From assembly GCA_018136815.1 (NCBI GenBank), contig CM030933.1, forward strand, positions 558,001-622,000: DNA of 64,000 nucleotides, given 5' to 3'. The stretch comes from Isochrysis galbana. Lineage: Eukaryota > Haptophyta > Isochrysidales > Isochrysidaceae. Below the pieces are notes generated by a model. That model was not told the origin of the DNA. It searched no databases and saw only the letters and a program-made list of their open reading frames with translations. Each line of letters starts with the position of its first letter. Position 1 is the stretch's first letter. Shown one piece after another: positions 42,276 to 54,557 of this stretch. The position numbers were made by a program, and so were the translations under genes.

Positions 42276-45200
42276 TCACGGCGTCAGGGCCGGTGCATGG
42301 ACTTGCACACTAAACGCTCGGAAACAGCCGACACACCGCAGGCCCATCTGCGCAAGGCCGGGAGTTGTGCCCGGTGGAAGTATGAAACGCACAGCAGTTT
42401 GGCAGCTGGGGCAATTGGCTTGGAAAACCGTCTGCCGTGTGGAATATGATGTTTGAGGCTGGAGTGCATCAACGGAGGATAGCATGTCGTCAACGCTCGG
42501 TGTGGCAGACTCGTTGGTCATGCTGGTGGATGGGGTGGTTGCGTCGTCTCCTAGAGACAAAAGACCACCCTCCCCAAGGTCCACGTTGGCGGTCGAGCCC
42601 GGAAGTGGTAGAAGTTGATCTTTGTGGGCTTCACCGAGGCCTCCAATGGGAGTTGAGGACTGTGGATTAGGCACCGTAGCCACATGAGCTTGGAGCGACG
42701 TTTCGAGCGACTGGGCGGGAGGTTCATCTTGGTGCCATGAAGACTGTCCCGAAACCAACCAGGTTGACGGGAATCGGTGCTGAGTTGTCGGAACCAAGGT
42801 GGGCGCTCTCCAAAAGTTGCCGCAATCTGAGGTCTGATCGAGCGACGGTTGCTCTAAGGGCGCATGAACTCGACTTGTAGACATTTGAGTACACAGAGGC
42901 GCTGCGCAAGCCGCCGAATCCAGAGTTCCCAATGTCCCCAAGGAATTGTCCTCGAGTAGCGAGGTTGTGGCTGAGCTCTTTGCCGGTAACATCTCTTGGT
43001 GAAAGCGCTCCTGAGGCTGGTGCTTCTCGAAGACTTGCGCAAGTGCAAGGTAGCTTGGGGCCGGCGAGGCATTAATTGGCGCATGAGCATGTCCTGGCGA
43101 TGCTGCGCTGGAAAGCGACGAATTCGGGGATGGAAGAGCTAGCGTGCCGTTACGGGCACACAGAGGCAGGAGGGGTGGAGGTAGCTGTGAGGGCATAGAC
43201 TCTTCCGTCACACGTCGTTCGTCCGCCACGGCCTCGGAAGGTGCGATACCTCCGACGCTCTCCAGATCGCCTGCCGGTGACGGCGCCACGGCCGCATCAG
43301 GCGGAGGCGTATGCAACGCTAAGCGGAAGCGGGTAGCACACGTTGGACACTGGTAGATGCTGAGGGATTCATCTCCCGCTTCAGTTGGCCGCGAGCCGCG
43401 CACACGTAGAGGACTTTGGCAATTTGGGCACATGACAGACATGTAGGACAAAGCGTCGCCCGCACGGGCGTCATGCGGCTTGCTACTTGCCGTACAAGCG
43501 GGAGAAGCAGCAGAAGCGACACTTCCAGACGCCGCCGGTGGAGGAGGAGGCTTGACGTTGCCTTCACCTAAGAAGGAGAAGAAGCGGCGAGAAATCCAAG
43601 CGCCACTTCCGTTCCCGGCCGGCCCATTGGCGCTTGTAGCCGCCGGGGCCGCGCCTGCCGCTGGTTGAGTCGCAGATGGTGCGATACCTGACCCGTCCAC
43701 ACGTGGTTTGGGAATCGGCGGTCGGGGCGACACAGGCCCGCCATCGGATCTCTCTGTGCGACCGTCAGTTGCTACCTCCGTTTGTCCCAAAAATGTGTTT
43801 CCATCAAAAGCACTACGATCAACTGTGGTGGATGTCATAGTCGCAGTGCTCGCTTTTTGTACAGCTATCCCACCACGGTCGGCAAGGATTTGCGCGGCGA
43901 GCTCGAGCTCGCCACCCGCCTCCTCAAGAGCTGCGCACGCAGTGCTCGAGTCGAAGCCCATCCCAAGAAGGCATTGCAATTCGGTGAGAAAAGAGATGGC
44001 GCCCGACACGTCTTCTGAAGCCCCGAATCGACGTGCTCCGATCCCTGCTTCTTCCTCGGTATACCCCATTTCCATTAGAGCGCGGTGCATCGAGACAGTC
44101 TTCGTTGAGATTTGCGGGGACGGTGACGCACGGCCAGATGAGGCGGTGCTCCGTGAGGTTTGCATCGCGCCTCTGCGTGACGCCGCAGCCGCGGGAGAGC
44201 CGCCGGACGCGCGACTCGAACGGACGGTGCACGGAGAGGCATTGAGCGAATGGTTAGGGCTGGGGCGGCGACTAACGCCCCGTTGTTCATCGGAGGGCGG
44301 CGGTGCTGGTTGTTGGCGCGAGCCTAGCCCTCCTGCCACGCGCAAAATCGAGAGCGACGGCGGCGTCTTCTCCGATGAAACCCGGCCGAGAAGGCCCCGC
44401 CGAACAGTAGCGGCAACGCCGCGATTCGTCCCAGTAACTCCGCCGGCAGAGTGCGGTGGGGGTGGAGGCGGCGGCTCTTGCGTCGACAAGTCAGGCCACG
44501 CACCCTCGTCAACCGCGATGGAGAAGTTGGGCGGGCTTGCGCTTTGTATGGACGCCGGAAGCACACCCTGCACACCCGCCTCCGGGACTACTAGCGGAGG
44601 TGCATCGCTATTGAGACCATGGACGACCTCGTCGTGCGGTACTGCTGGCGTGATTCGAGCCATCAATCCAATCGAAGCAACAAAGTGAATGACCCACATC
44701 TCCTCGAAATCCTCCCTAGCCGAAAAGTTCACCACTGCAGACGTTGATGATGCGAGGTTCTCGACCACTGCCCGCGTCAACACCCATGCCATGATGGGAA
44801 GATAGTCATCGGCGGAAGGGCCGTCGCAGATGAGCGCAAGGACACCAAGCACAGCATCCCAAGCGCGCAGCAAGATGCTGAGTTTTGCCTGCGGCGCGGA
44901 CACGCGCGAAAGGGCCTGCAGCGTCTCGACAGCTCGCTCGAACGAGTGTAGACTGCATTGTTCTGCAAGAGCAGGAGCAAGACCGACTTGGGCGAGCGAC
45001 AACCGTCTTGACCGCAGCATGGCCGCGTGGGCTGCCAAGCGAACGTCCGCGTCGGCGGCACAAGTCACCCAATGGACAGACCCTGGCACTCGGCCGAGCA
45101 CGTGTATGCGGGCCGCCGTCGCCCTAAGTCCGGCAACGCCGCCGCCGCCGACGTCGCCACTGGCTGACGTATAGGCGGCGGCCCCTGATGTAAAAGACGT

Positions 45201-48200
45201 GAATAGGGCGGCCTCGGACGTGAGCTGCGTCGAGTTGAGCCGGGGAGACTCCGGCAGGGACGCGCTGCCGCTGGCGCCAGCTGCTCCACTAGCAACGCTG
45301 AATGCAGCGGAAGTTGCGGCGGAATCGCCCGTCGCGCCCTCTCCTCCCCATTGCCAACCTTGAGAGTCGACGGTCGACATCGCGGATGCGGCAAGGGCTG
45401 CAATTTCGTCCTTCACAGCAGAGCAGAGACGACAGACGGCCATTGCCGGCGGGTAGCAGAAGCAGAATTCGGTGTGGCCGCTACCATGCGTCCTTGTGCT
45501 CAAGGTTATGACGGGCGGCTGTTCCCCGCAAAGTGCTCTTGAAACTACCAGTCTGCAGCTGAGGCGAACGGCCGACCGTACCCAGCCGCCAATAGACTGT
45601 GAAATTCGCTCGACTTCACCGATCTGGGCGAGGGCTGCAGCGCGCTTCGCCCGCAAGCTGCGGCGCTCAACATCTGCGCTCGCCCAAGCGGCAATTTGGC
45701 GCCACGTGGCAGTGGAAGCATCTTCGAGCCTCGTGCCTCCTCCATCTTGTATGCGAGCTAGCCGACAACCAGGGGCATCTCGTACTGCCGAATGAGCCAC
45801 GTGCATGCCCCGAACATGCCCTGTGCTCACGGAGGAATTGCAGCTATTCACATTCAGATAGCGGTCACCGTAGTCCTCGAGCTCCTGCCGGAGCGCCTCC
45901 GCCTGAACCGCTAGAAGCCAGTCGTGTCTTGCTAGAGCTGTCTCACACATCACTCTTGCACAAACATGGATTGCACCACTTAAAGGAGGCCAGGATCCAC
46001 CCGCGGCACGGCGCCGCGATAAAAGATTCAGCATCGCACGGACAGGATCCCCCGGGTAGGCGCTCATGGTAAGGTTTCCCGACGTGGCGACGCATCCATC
46101 CGACGATCTTGCCAAGGGAGCATAGCAGGATAGCTCGAGGACGAGCAGACGCGTCCCTGGCAGCAACGCTTTTAACGGCCCTTCGCGCCCGAAAGCTGTG
46201 TAGGCCGTATCCTCCCAAGCCGCCCGTGCTGCCTCCATCCCCATGTTTCCCAATCCATCGGCGGAGTCCGCCGCCAAATCTGATCCTTTGCCAAAAAAGG
46301 CTCGACAGTGCGTTTTCAAGGACGAGTTCTTCGCGCCAAAGTGGAAATGGCGCAGCGAAAACGCTAGCATCCGAAGGAGACACCCCTCCTCAAAAACGAG
46401 GGTGTCTCCTTCGGTCCCGTCAGGACCGAACTCCGCGTCCGGTGTACATAGAGAGCTCTTCGGTGACGCCGGCGATAGTGCAATTTGGCCTGGCCAGCCA
46501 ATCGCAGATTCGCTAGGCGGCAACCTCAATGGAGACGGGGCCTCTGAGCTGAACGGCACAGCGGTGGGTGTCGCGTCACGTGAGGCATGAGTGTGAATGT
46601 TCAACAAGTCAGCAACACAAGCTGCTGCAGTGGCTGGAGCAAGCAATTGCACTTGTGGCGTGAAGTATCGAAGACGGGGATCCGAATCAGATACCGTCGA
46701 CGACGATTTGCGCTGACGGTTGACCGGGCTCGGATAAGAGGCATCAAAAGACTGAAGATGGCCACTAACGCCGTCAGCATCCAACTTGTAGGCGAAATCT
46801 TGGGGGCCGTCCCCGACCATAGCATTCATCGCGCCAACAAAAGGTTGACGTGCGGTGAATGAATCTGCTGACGCAGCCTCATCGGCGACCGCATGGACCC
46901 CCGTCTCCGAGACGCACTCTTTGCTCACGGGGTGCATCAGCACAAGCTCTTCGATGGCGATGGCAAGTGCGTCAAGGTTTTCTCGCGCTTCGGGAGGCAC
47001 ATCTATAGGTAGTTTGAGTTCGTAGGCCTCAGGGCTGCGCAGGGCTGGAAGGAGGTACAACCCGAAAAGCACATTGAGAACGCTGCGGGTGGCGAGCGTT
47101 AGGATTCCAGGAGGAGTATGGGCAAGTTGTTGATCGGAGTCAAAGTTCGGGGGGGCACAATTGCCAACCTTCGTCCTAGCTGCTCCATCATACGCGTCGT
47201 CCGCAGCAAGCGATGAAGAGCCCGCGGCGGAGCATCCGCCTTTTGGCAGTGTGGTATGTTGCCCAGCGGGTGCGACGCTGGCAGCGGAATTGGCCACAGT
47301 TCTAGCAAGAAGCTTCAGCGGGAGAGGAGCTGTGGCTATGGCCCTGTGCACATCATCCAAGAGTGCCTCGCAAGCGGAGCAAAGAGCACCCTCCCTCGCT
47401 GAGAGTGCTGCGACTACGTGATAATGCTCGGCGAGAGATGGCGATGTCCCTGAGGCGACATCAGACTCGACTTCAGCTCTATGAGTGGGGTGGAGGCTCA
47501 GGTAGGCGTGCATGGGATCGGTTAAGAGGGATGTGCAAGGTGCGCCGCCATCTCCGCCAGGCGATGGCAAGTTGGGAGCTGCGCCACCATTTGCGCTACC
47601 TCTTGTGGTGCTCGTGTTTGCGTGGGGGTCTGGCCGTGCCTCGGAGCGAACGCCAGGTGTGGCAACGTCTGTGGCGCACGGCGTGCTAAAGCCCGGAGAT
47701 CCCGTCTCTAGCACAGGGGGCACCAATTCAAGAACCTGCTCAATCACTCGCCCTAGCGCATGTTGCAGCCATGCAGACCCTCCAGGAATAGTGCGAAGGT
47801 ATTCAGACAGGAGGCGGGGAACGAAGGCTTCGCGCCACAACAGCGTCGCTGCGCTCATGCCCTCGAATTCACCTAAGGCTTCACGAGAAGACGCTAGGCG
47901 TGAGCCGGCACCCTCGTTGAAGGCCGGTTCTAGTCGACTCCGAATCTCGGAGGGTGGCCCATGACTAGCATGGTGATCAAAAGACATCTTCCCAACTGCC
48001 TCCGCGACGGCTCCACCTTGGCCGTCTCCGGTTCCCTCTTTCGGCGTGAGCCTAGGACTTTGCATCAAACCGGTCTCGGCAATCTCTTCCCCATGATGCC
48101 TCAGCCTCAGCTGCCGCCCACACAACTCTTGCGCAAGAGCGCGGAAGAGAGCGTCGTCAGAATTTCTCCACCTCGAACCGAATAGTGAACAAAGCAATAG

Positions 48201-51200
48201 CTGCACTGCTGCCTCAACCTCACCGCGCGCCACGCGAGGAGTCAGTAGACCAGCGTGCGACAGCGCTGTCGCGAATTCGCAGGGCGAGTGGCGAAGAATG
48301 CCCGCAATAAGGCTTCCTAGCTGTAGCAATCGCGGAGATGCAGCTTCCAGATTCGCGCTATTGCCCGACCTGCAAGCTGAAGATGACGATGTCGACACCT
48401 CGCCGGGGGTTGTCCATGCGACTCCTATGGTAAGGCTATCAGACTGGGAGGCAGCCTCTGCCTCTGCCGCTGCGAGGCGCGAGGCCATTTCGTCAGGCTG
48501 TTTAATGAAAGTTAGAGCGAGAGAATGCAAGGGTTCGGTGATAGCGTGCGGCGCCCGGCCATGGGCTGCGGCTGTCAAGCTTTCGGCAAGGACTGTTCGT
48601 GCCAAGGACAAGAGGTGCGCTTTGACAAACGTGGAGCGCAGCCGGCATCGCGCGGAGACGGTGGCGGCGGCTTCGTCGTTCAGATACGTTAAATGCATTC
48701 GGAGGGATGACACTTCTCGCCAAGGGCACGTGGCATCGCCAGCGGTCCAAGAAATAGAGGTTCGGACGTCTGGGGCTGGGATGGCCGCAGGAGCATTCTG
48801 CGATGCTAGAGTTCTACGCTCCGCGGGTGCACTTTCTGTCGGCATGTTCCCTGCGACAGGTCGGTGATCCGGCGAGAAATTCTCCGCATTGTGCGAGGCG
48901 TATTTGCTCGGTCCCGCCTGAAGAAGGCCGACGCTCTTTTCAAAACGATCCATAGCTCGGACCAACGAATCGGACTCGGCAGGTGCGAAAGATGCGCATG
49001 AATCGCTGAGATGAAAATCAGGGGGGAGAGGGTATCTTAGTGAGGCCGTCCAACGTTTGGTTTGTGGCGGAAGGGGCGGCCGAGGTACTATGAGGAGGAT
49101 TTCTTGAACGTGGTGGAGGCTCAGCCAACCAAAACAAGGGCATGGTGCGAGCATGGCTACGGGAAGAGGATTGCCATGAGATGTCTTGATCATCAACCTC
49201 TCTCGCTTTCTCAACCTTACCTTTGACTGTGGAGAGCCAAGTCAAATCCGAGGCCCTCAGGCACGCAAGCGAGCAGCAGCCAAGCAAGAGCGGTCGCAGG
49301 TGCTCTTCGCCGGCCACTGCTGCTGCCTTCATTGACACCACTCGTGCCACTAGTATCAGCCGCGTCATCGAGCTGGGCGCTGTCGCTACGGATATATCCC
49401 GCCGAAACCGATCCCCATGTTGCATCAAGGGTCTCCAATAGCTCAACAAGGAGCTGGCCGCGGTATTCGGCGTGGGGCGCCATTGCAGCGAGAACGAGGG
49501 CCATGCGGGCAGCTGGGACGCATGCAAGCAAAGCCTTCTGATGCTGGAGTGAGGCAATGCCTAGCTGGACAAACGAGACTGATGTGTTCGCGGCTGCGGT
49601 GCCCTCCTTAAGAGCGGGCAGCTGAATATCCGGCCCCATGGCCTCATGTACATGTTCCCCGCCACCAACGCTCAAGCTAGAATCGGTGCTCGGCGAGGGG
49701 ACTGCGTCTCCGGCGACAGACGGGAAGGTAAGCTCGGTCTCTTGGACGATGGCAAGAGATGCTGGAGGTCGCATTAGAGCCTGTGGGGTACCAACTAGAT
49801 TCGCAAGTCTTGGCAGGCACCACTTATCACTCCATCGAATAGGAGTGGACGGGTGCATAGCAAGGTGCGGAGCGATTGCGCTAAGCAAGAATCCTCTCTC
49901 CTTTGGGGGCAGGCCTTTCCACCATGGCTGCTCGGCGAGATGAGCCATAGCTGCAGTGCCTGCCTCGTTTGCAACCACCGCTTCTACTGCCTGAAGTCCA
50001 TCCACAAATTGAAGAAAAAGTCAATTACTCGAGCGTAGGCCAGGAGAGGAGCAGATCATCCAAAGGCAATCACTCAGCTTGGACTGACGCAATGGCTAAG
50101 TGATATTTCTCTAGCATGGAACGTACCTCAAGAGCGGCCATTGTAGCAGCTTCCGCCTCTTCGGCCCCGTGTGACATCTGGACGCTTCGAAGACCATGTG
50201 CGGATGCGCTTTCCGGGCTTGCATCACTGTCTCTTGTCGTGTCCGGGCCACCAGCTGTCGCCCATTCATCGTTGCTTCCGAGGCGGACGCCGCCGTCGCA
50301 ATTGTGGCAAAGATCTGCAGAGGAACCTAACGACGCATTGAGAGGGACTTCAGCCGCCATTGACTCAGGCGCCGGCGACCGTCTCGGTGGCGGCGGCGCG
50401 TCGCCGTCGACATCGCGTTCCATATACGGAAGCGATGACGCACTGACCGCAAACGGTGCGTTACCACACAGGCCGAAAAAAGGGAACGCCTCGGCGGCCA
50501 GCGAAGCGGCGGCATTCGCGGCGGCGACCGCAACGGCAGCGGCTGGATGAGATAGATGCCGAGAGACGACAGGTGGGGGCGGTGAGGTTGGTGGGGTTAG
50601 CAGTGGCATGGATGCATCCTCGGATGCAGTGCGCATCGACGAGGGAACAAAGTTAAAACCAGGCCGCGCGTCGGCAGAGTTTGTGGGGAGAAATGATGAG
50701 AGCTGAGCAAGCCAATACGATCGCGTCAAGTTCCTTTCCTCCTCTGCAAGCGAAGCGGAGCCGTCCTCAACGACGGCAACGCGATATGCGATTTCCCGCC
50801 ACTCAGAGCGTGCTTGGAGCAGCTTACGTGCAACAGCCTCCTCCTCCTTCGAGAGGGCTTCCAATAGCTTCGGCAACCATCGTGGCAAGTGCGCAGAGGC
50901 GCCGCCAAGTCCGCCCTCCGCGTCGTCGCCCTCCCCGTAATCGCTGTTTTCCTCATCGCCTATGAATGCCCGCAGCTCTTCCAAGCATTCTACCGCCTGG
51001 GCCTCTGCAGCGTCATTGCCAGTCGCAGCCGCTTCCGCTGCCTCCCGCGCAAGAAATTCCTCGAGCTCCGTCCAGCCAATGCTGTGCAACACATTTCGGG
51101 ACGAGATCTGCCCCTCACCCCTCGCACTGCTTTCAACGAGACAAGTCGCCAAGCAAGAGCTTGAGCTATCGCCGTAAGTGGCTACAGGTTCATCTAAATC

Positions 51201-53519
51201 TCGCTCGGCCAGTGACATCGGATCCAAGAGCGCCTTATGAACTTGAAGCGGCCGGAAAGCCCGCAAAGGAAGGCGAGTGAGGAGAGACGCCAATTTGCCA
51301 GCAAGGCGTCGTAGGGCAGCCGCGTCGTACTCGATACCGCGAGCGCCGGAGGGGCCTCCATTACCCGCTACATCAAGCGGGGGGTTGCTGTCGCTTGTGC
51401 GGCCACTTGTCGGGCAAGGGTAGTCAGCGCACATCTCTCCGCCCTCGTTGTAATTGGGATCGCCGGATATCGAGGACTGCGGCCTACCCTCGAAGCCGAC
51501 GTTATCCTCGTCTTGCTCTCGTAATCTCCGCATCCACTCGTCAACTACCCCGTTCCCAACCTCGATTTCAACAGACTCGTCACCCCATGTGATTCCGAGC
51601 TCAGCTAGCACCTCTGTCGCAGGTTGCAGGGCTGCCAGCGCGCGCGCCCCCCAGCTCGAGCCTTCTCCCGGTTCTGTCGACACGGCCATCTTCATCTCGC
51701 GACATGTATCACTGCGCAAGAGTGATTGGTCCCTACTACACACTTCCAACGCAGCAGCAAGCAAAAGCCGAAGGTGCGCAAGCGGCAGCTCTACAGGCAC
51801 ATCCAATGATACATCTGCCAAATTCAGGGGTGGTTCTGTCTCCCATCCGGTCGCAGCAGAAGGCGGGAAAGGAGACGCCGATTCGTGGCCGCATGGCCTA
51901 GGGAAGCTTCTCTCAAATTGAGGAGTGGTTGTAGCGGATTGGAGACCATCGCCTAGCAGCGGCGAGGTCGATATCGCTGGTTCAGTGCATGTAATAGCGA
52001 GGTCGAGCCCGTCGCTGACTCCTCTCGCTGGCTGCAGGTAAATCGCCTTCAGCATATGAACGCATTCACAGGCTGCAGACCAGATGAGTGCTGAAGATGG
52101 GGCGATACGTGTGCTTGTCAAGTTCTTGTCAACGTGGCGGTCAACTTCGTCACAACTCACGTCGCGAGGTTCATCTACCTTCTCCTCCTCGCGCACGTGT
52201 GTCATCGTTCCAGTCTGTTCATCCGAGACCTTCCGTGGAGTGGTGGCGGCCGCTGCACTCTCCAGCGCCTGCGCAATGTTTGCCAATCGCGCACGGGCCC
52301 GGGCTGTCAAAACTAGCTGTGGCATCACTCCGTAGGCCTCTGGAGTGGCTGTGGCAGGAGCGAGCAGGTGCGAGAGAAATAGAGAGGCGGTGCGCGAGAC
52401 ACGATCCTCGGCCGGATGCTGGCGACAATCGCCCGCGCGCGCAGAAGACTGCCGAGCTTCATCACGCACTGCACCCCTTGCCCCGTCGCTGCCTCGGTGA
52501 GCCGGACTACTTCCGCCGCTCCCATAGGGGCAAGTGCTTCCCTGAGCCTCCCCACCCTCTCCCCCTGAGCCGCCGCCCAAGCCGGTCGCTTGTAACTCTC
52601 CTAGCCTTGCCATCAACGCGCGCAAGCCAGGTGGTGCTGCGAGTATGCGATCACGGGCCGCATTGACAATCGCGAGAGCCTCGGCAAGAGATTCAGCAAC
52701 AGCTGCTCCGGCCGCTTCAGCTGCTATCATGGGGAGAGGGGGCAACGGCTCGCCGGTGGTCGGTCGCTGGACCCGGAGCGCGGCGCCACCGCCACCGCCG
52801 TGTCCGTGGGCTACGCGAGTGAGAGTGGGGCTGAGAACCGCCTGGAGCCAACACGCAGCGCCGGGGGCTATGCGCAGATAGCTGCATGCGAGCACGGCAT
52901 AGAGTGGATGGTCGGATGATCCAGTTAGTAGAGGAGAAGGCATTGGCATAGAAAAAGAGAAGCTGCTCTCATGGGCGCCAGCGGATGCCGACGGCACTGC
53001 TACAGCAATGGGAGACGGCCCGCCTACGATGCCCCCTGCCATGGTCTCGTTTGCAATCGCACATATTAGCTGAACAACTGCCTTGTCTTCCGAAGGCAGC
53101 CAAAGGTGACGGAAGAGAAAGCAGAGCACAAGCTGAGTGGCAGCCGAGGCCGAAAGTGGCCGGCTAGCGCGAGTGAGCACAGCAGCTAGCGCTTCGGGGC
53201 GGCGTCGCAGCAAGGTCAGCAGCGCGCCGAACGCGACAAGGTGGCGGCGGAGCACAGGTGGTGGTACGGCTGGCTCGGGGCACGCGCACAGCATGCGGGG
53301 CAGCGGCGTGTGCACTCCTCCAGTGGCGGCGCCCAGTCCTTCGGTCGCGTGGTGAAGGTTTGCGACAAGTCGGGCGAGTCTACGACCACGCTCGAGTTCC
53401 TCGTCGACCGCACGACGCGTGCCGTTGGCCGCTTGCGCCTCCGATGCGAGTAGTGAGCGTAGACGCTTCAGCCGACGAGCAAGGCCCTCGGGGCCCTCCC
53501 TGCGCCTCCGCTCGGCCAT
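42276..53519 (-). CDS. Giant RasGAP-like x2 / VPS9 / UBA protein, GAPVD1-like (3 exons)
   Basis: One gene encoding about 3630 residues, probably a peripheral endosomal GTPase regulator. Exons, in minus order, 53519-50127, 49990-49221 and 49005-42276, join in phase 0 and 2 (AG|C) with GT-AG borders. A basic coiled region is at 1-60. RasGAP-like region 1 (about 205-425) has SYLRIAPGAACWLQAVL and LLAPATATPEAYG; region 2 (about 1775-2110) has EYLRTIPGGSAWLQHALGRV and YLLPALRSPEAYE. These are the conserved ends of a RasGAP fold; the Arg finger is not obvious. A VPS9 (Rab5-family exchange) domain lies at about 2720-2840: SAPQAKLSILLRAWDAV, ADDYLPIMAWVLTRA. Two UBA-like repeats (about 3025-3097: MEMGYTEEEAGI, LGMGFDSSTACAALEEAGGE) and two CxxC-CxxC zinc-ribbon-like motifs (about 3244 and 3590) follow. 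Metazoan GAPVD1 has one RasGAP and one VPS9 and no UBA. Linkers are Ser/Pro/Ala-rich. Whether the protein is translated as a single chain is inferred. Confidence 0.82.
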
Positions 53520-53690
53520 CAGGAGAGGTGAAGAGGGAATGGGCGAGAAGGGAGCCCGTTGACGAGGGGAGGCGCCGACAGGAGTGGCGGAGTGAGAGGG
53601 AACGGAGAAGCAAGGGGGGAGAGAAGGGAGGGGGGAAGGAGGAGTAGAGAGGGCAGGGGAGAGGGGAGGCGCCGCCCTGCCCGCGCGAGA
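53520..53690. repeat. Purine-rich tract (CT-rich on coding strand) upstream of the giant gene
   Basis: Plus strand is AGGAGAGG/GGGGGGAGAGAAGG-like from about 53520 to 53680, immediately above the minus-strand ATG at 53519. Confidence 0.8.
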
Positions 53691-53764
53691 GCGAATGGGC
53701 AATGGAGATTCAGTAATCATCTAATCATACCGGTGCTAGTGATTTTTAGAAAGAAAGAGGGCGT

Positions 53765-53945
53765 TAGAACTTATAGCGTCGTGGGACATCTTGTTAGCTA
53801 GCATTCCTAGTCCTAGCCACATACACGGAACGAGCCATGCGCCAACCGCGCACACACCCCATCGCGGGGTAGGGGCTCCGTTGCCGATGAAGGCTACGGT
53901 CCCTCAGCACTAAGACTATACTAACACAACAATAAAACTCCGACG
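53765..53945. repeat. Family-E dispersed repeat, uninterrupted copy
   Basis: Carries GAACTTATAGCGTCG, TTGTTAGCTAGCATTCC, GCCACATACACGG and GGGGTAGGGGCTCCGTTGCC in order. It is the reverse complement of the repeat split by the hAT-like element at 25005. It therefore shows the empty target site at about 53819-53826. Confidence 0.8.
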
Positions 53946-54230
53946 CTCCCCCATCGCCCATCGCCCATCGCCAACGCCAAAGGCCAAAGGCGAAACCCTG
54001 ATCCTGATTCTCCCAATCAATGACATTTCGGTGTGGGGCTTTGGGTGCGTCGCGCGCTGTGGCTCGCGAGCACCTGGTCGGGCGTGGCCCTGCCTGGAGG
54101 GCGGTTCGGCTGCGCGGCGTCCGCCATGGCCATGGTCTGGTCGGCCGGCGCGGCGGGGTGGGCGGGGAGAGAGGAGAAGAGAGCGTGGCGCGCTCCATGA
54201 CCCCATCGATTCAACGATAGTAATCCGATA
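53794..54230 (-). mobile_element. MERA-box element start, minus strand
   Basis: The minus strand at 54230-54188 reads CTATCGTTGAATCGATGGGG, then TCATGGAGCGCGCCACGCTC. An open frame begins at that ATG (54198; MERATLSSPLSPPTPPRRP) and stays open to 53794, running into the family-E repeat. Same layout as 16799 and 10556. Product unknown. Confidence 0.4.
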
Positions 54231-54557
54231 GTTGTCTTGAAGTTGTTCTAGAGCACCAAGGCACCTTTCCCTCAAGAATTTTTTTTGCGCGCGTAACCCT
54301 GGTCGTCCGGTGGAAACGGGACTTGTCCTAAACTACGAACTAGAACTAGCTACGAAGCTACGAATGCAAGAAACCACCAATAATCTATGATGATGAGCGA
54401 TGAGCTCCTCCCATCTCCCATCACGGCCTGAAGAGATGGAATGCATATGTTATTGCCCTCTTTGAGACCTTCAGTCTTAAGTGATGCCTTAGCTTGGGCT
54501 TCAGAGGTCCAAGAGTCCGTTTCGCCGCTTTCGTAGCGAGTGGGGAGGGGAGCGACG

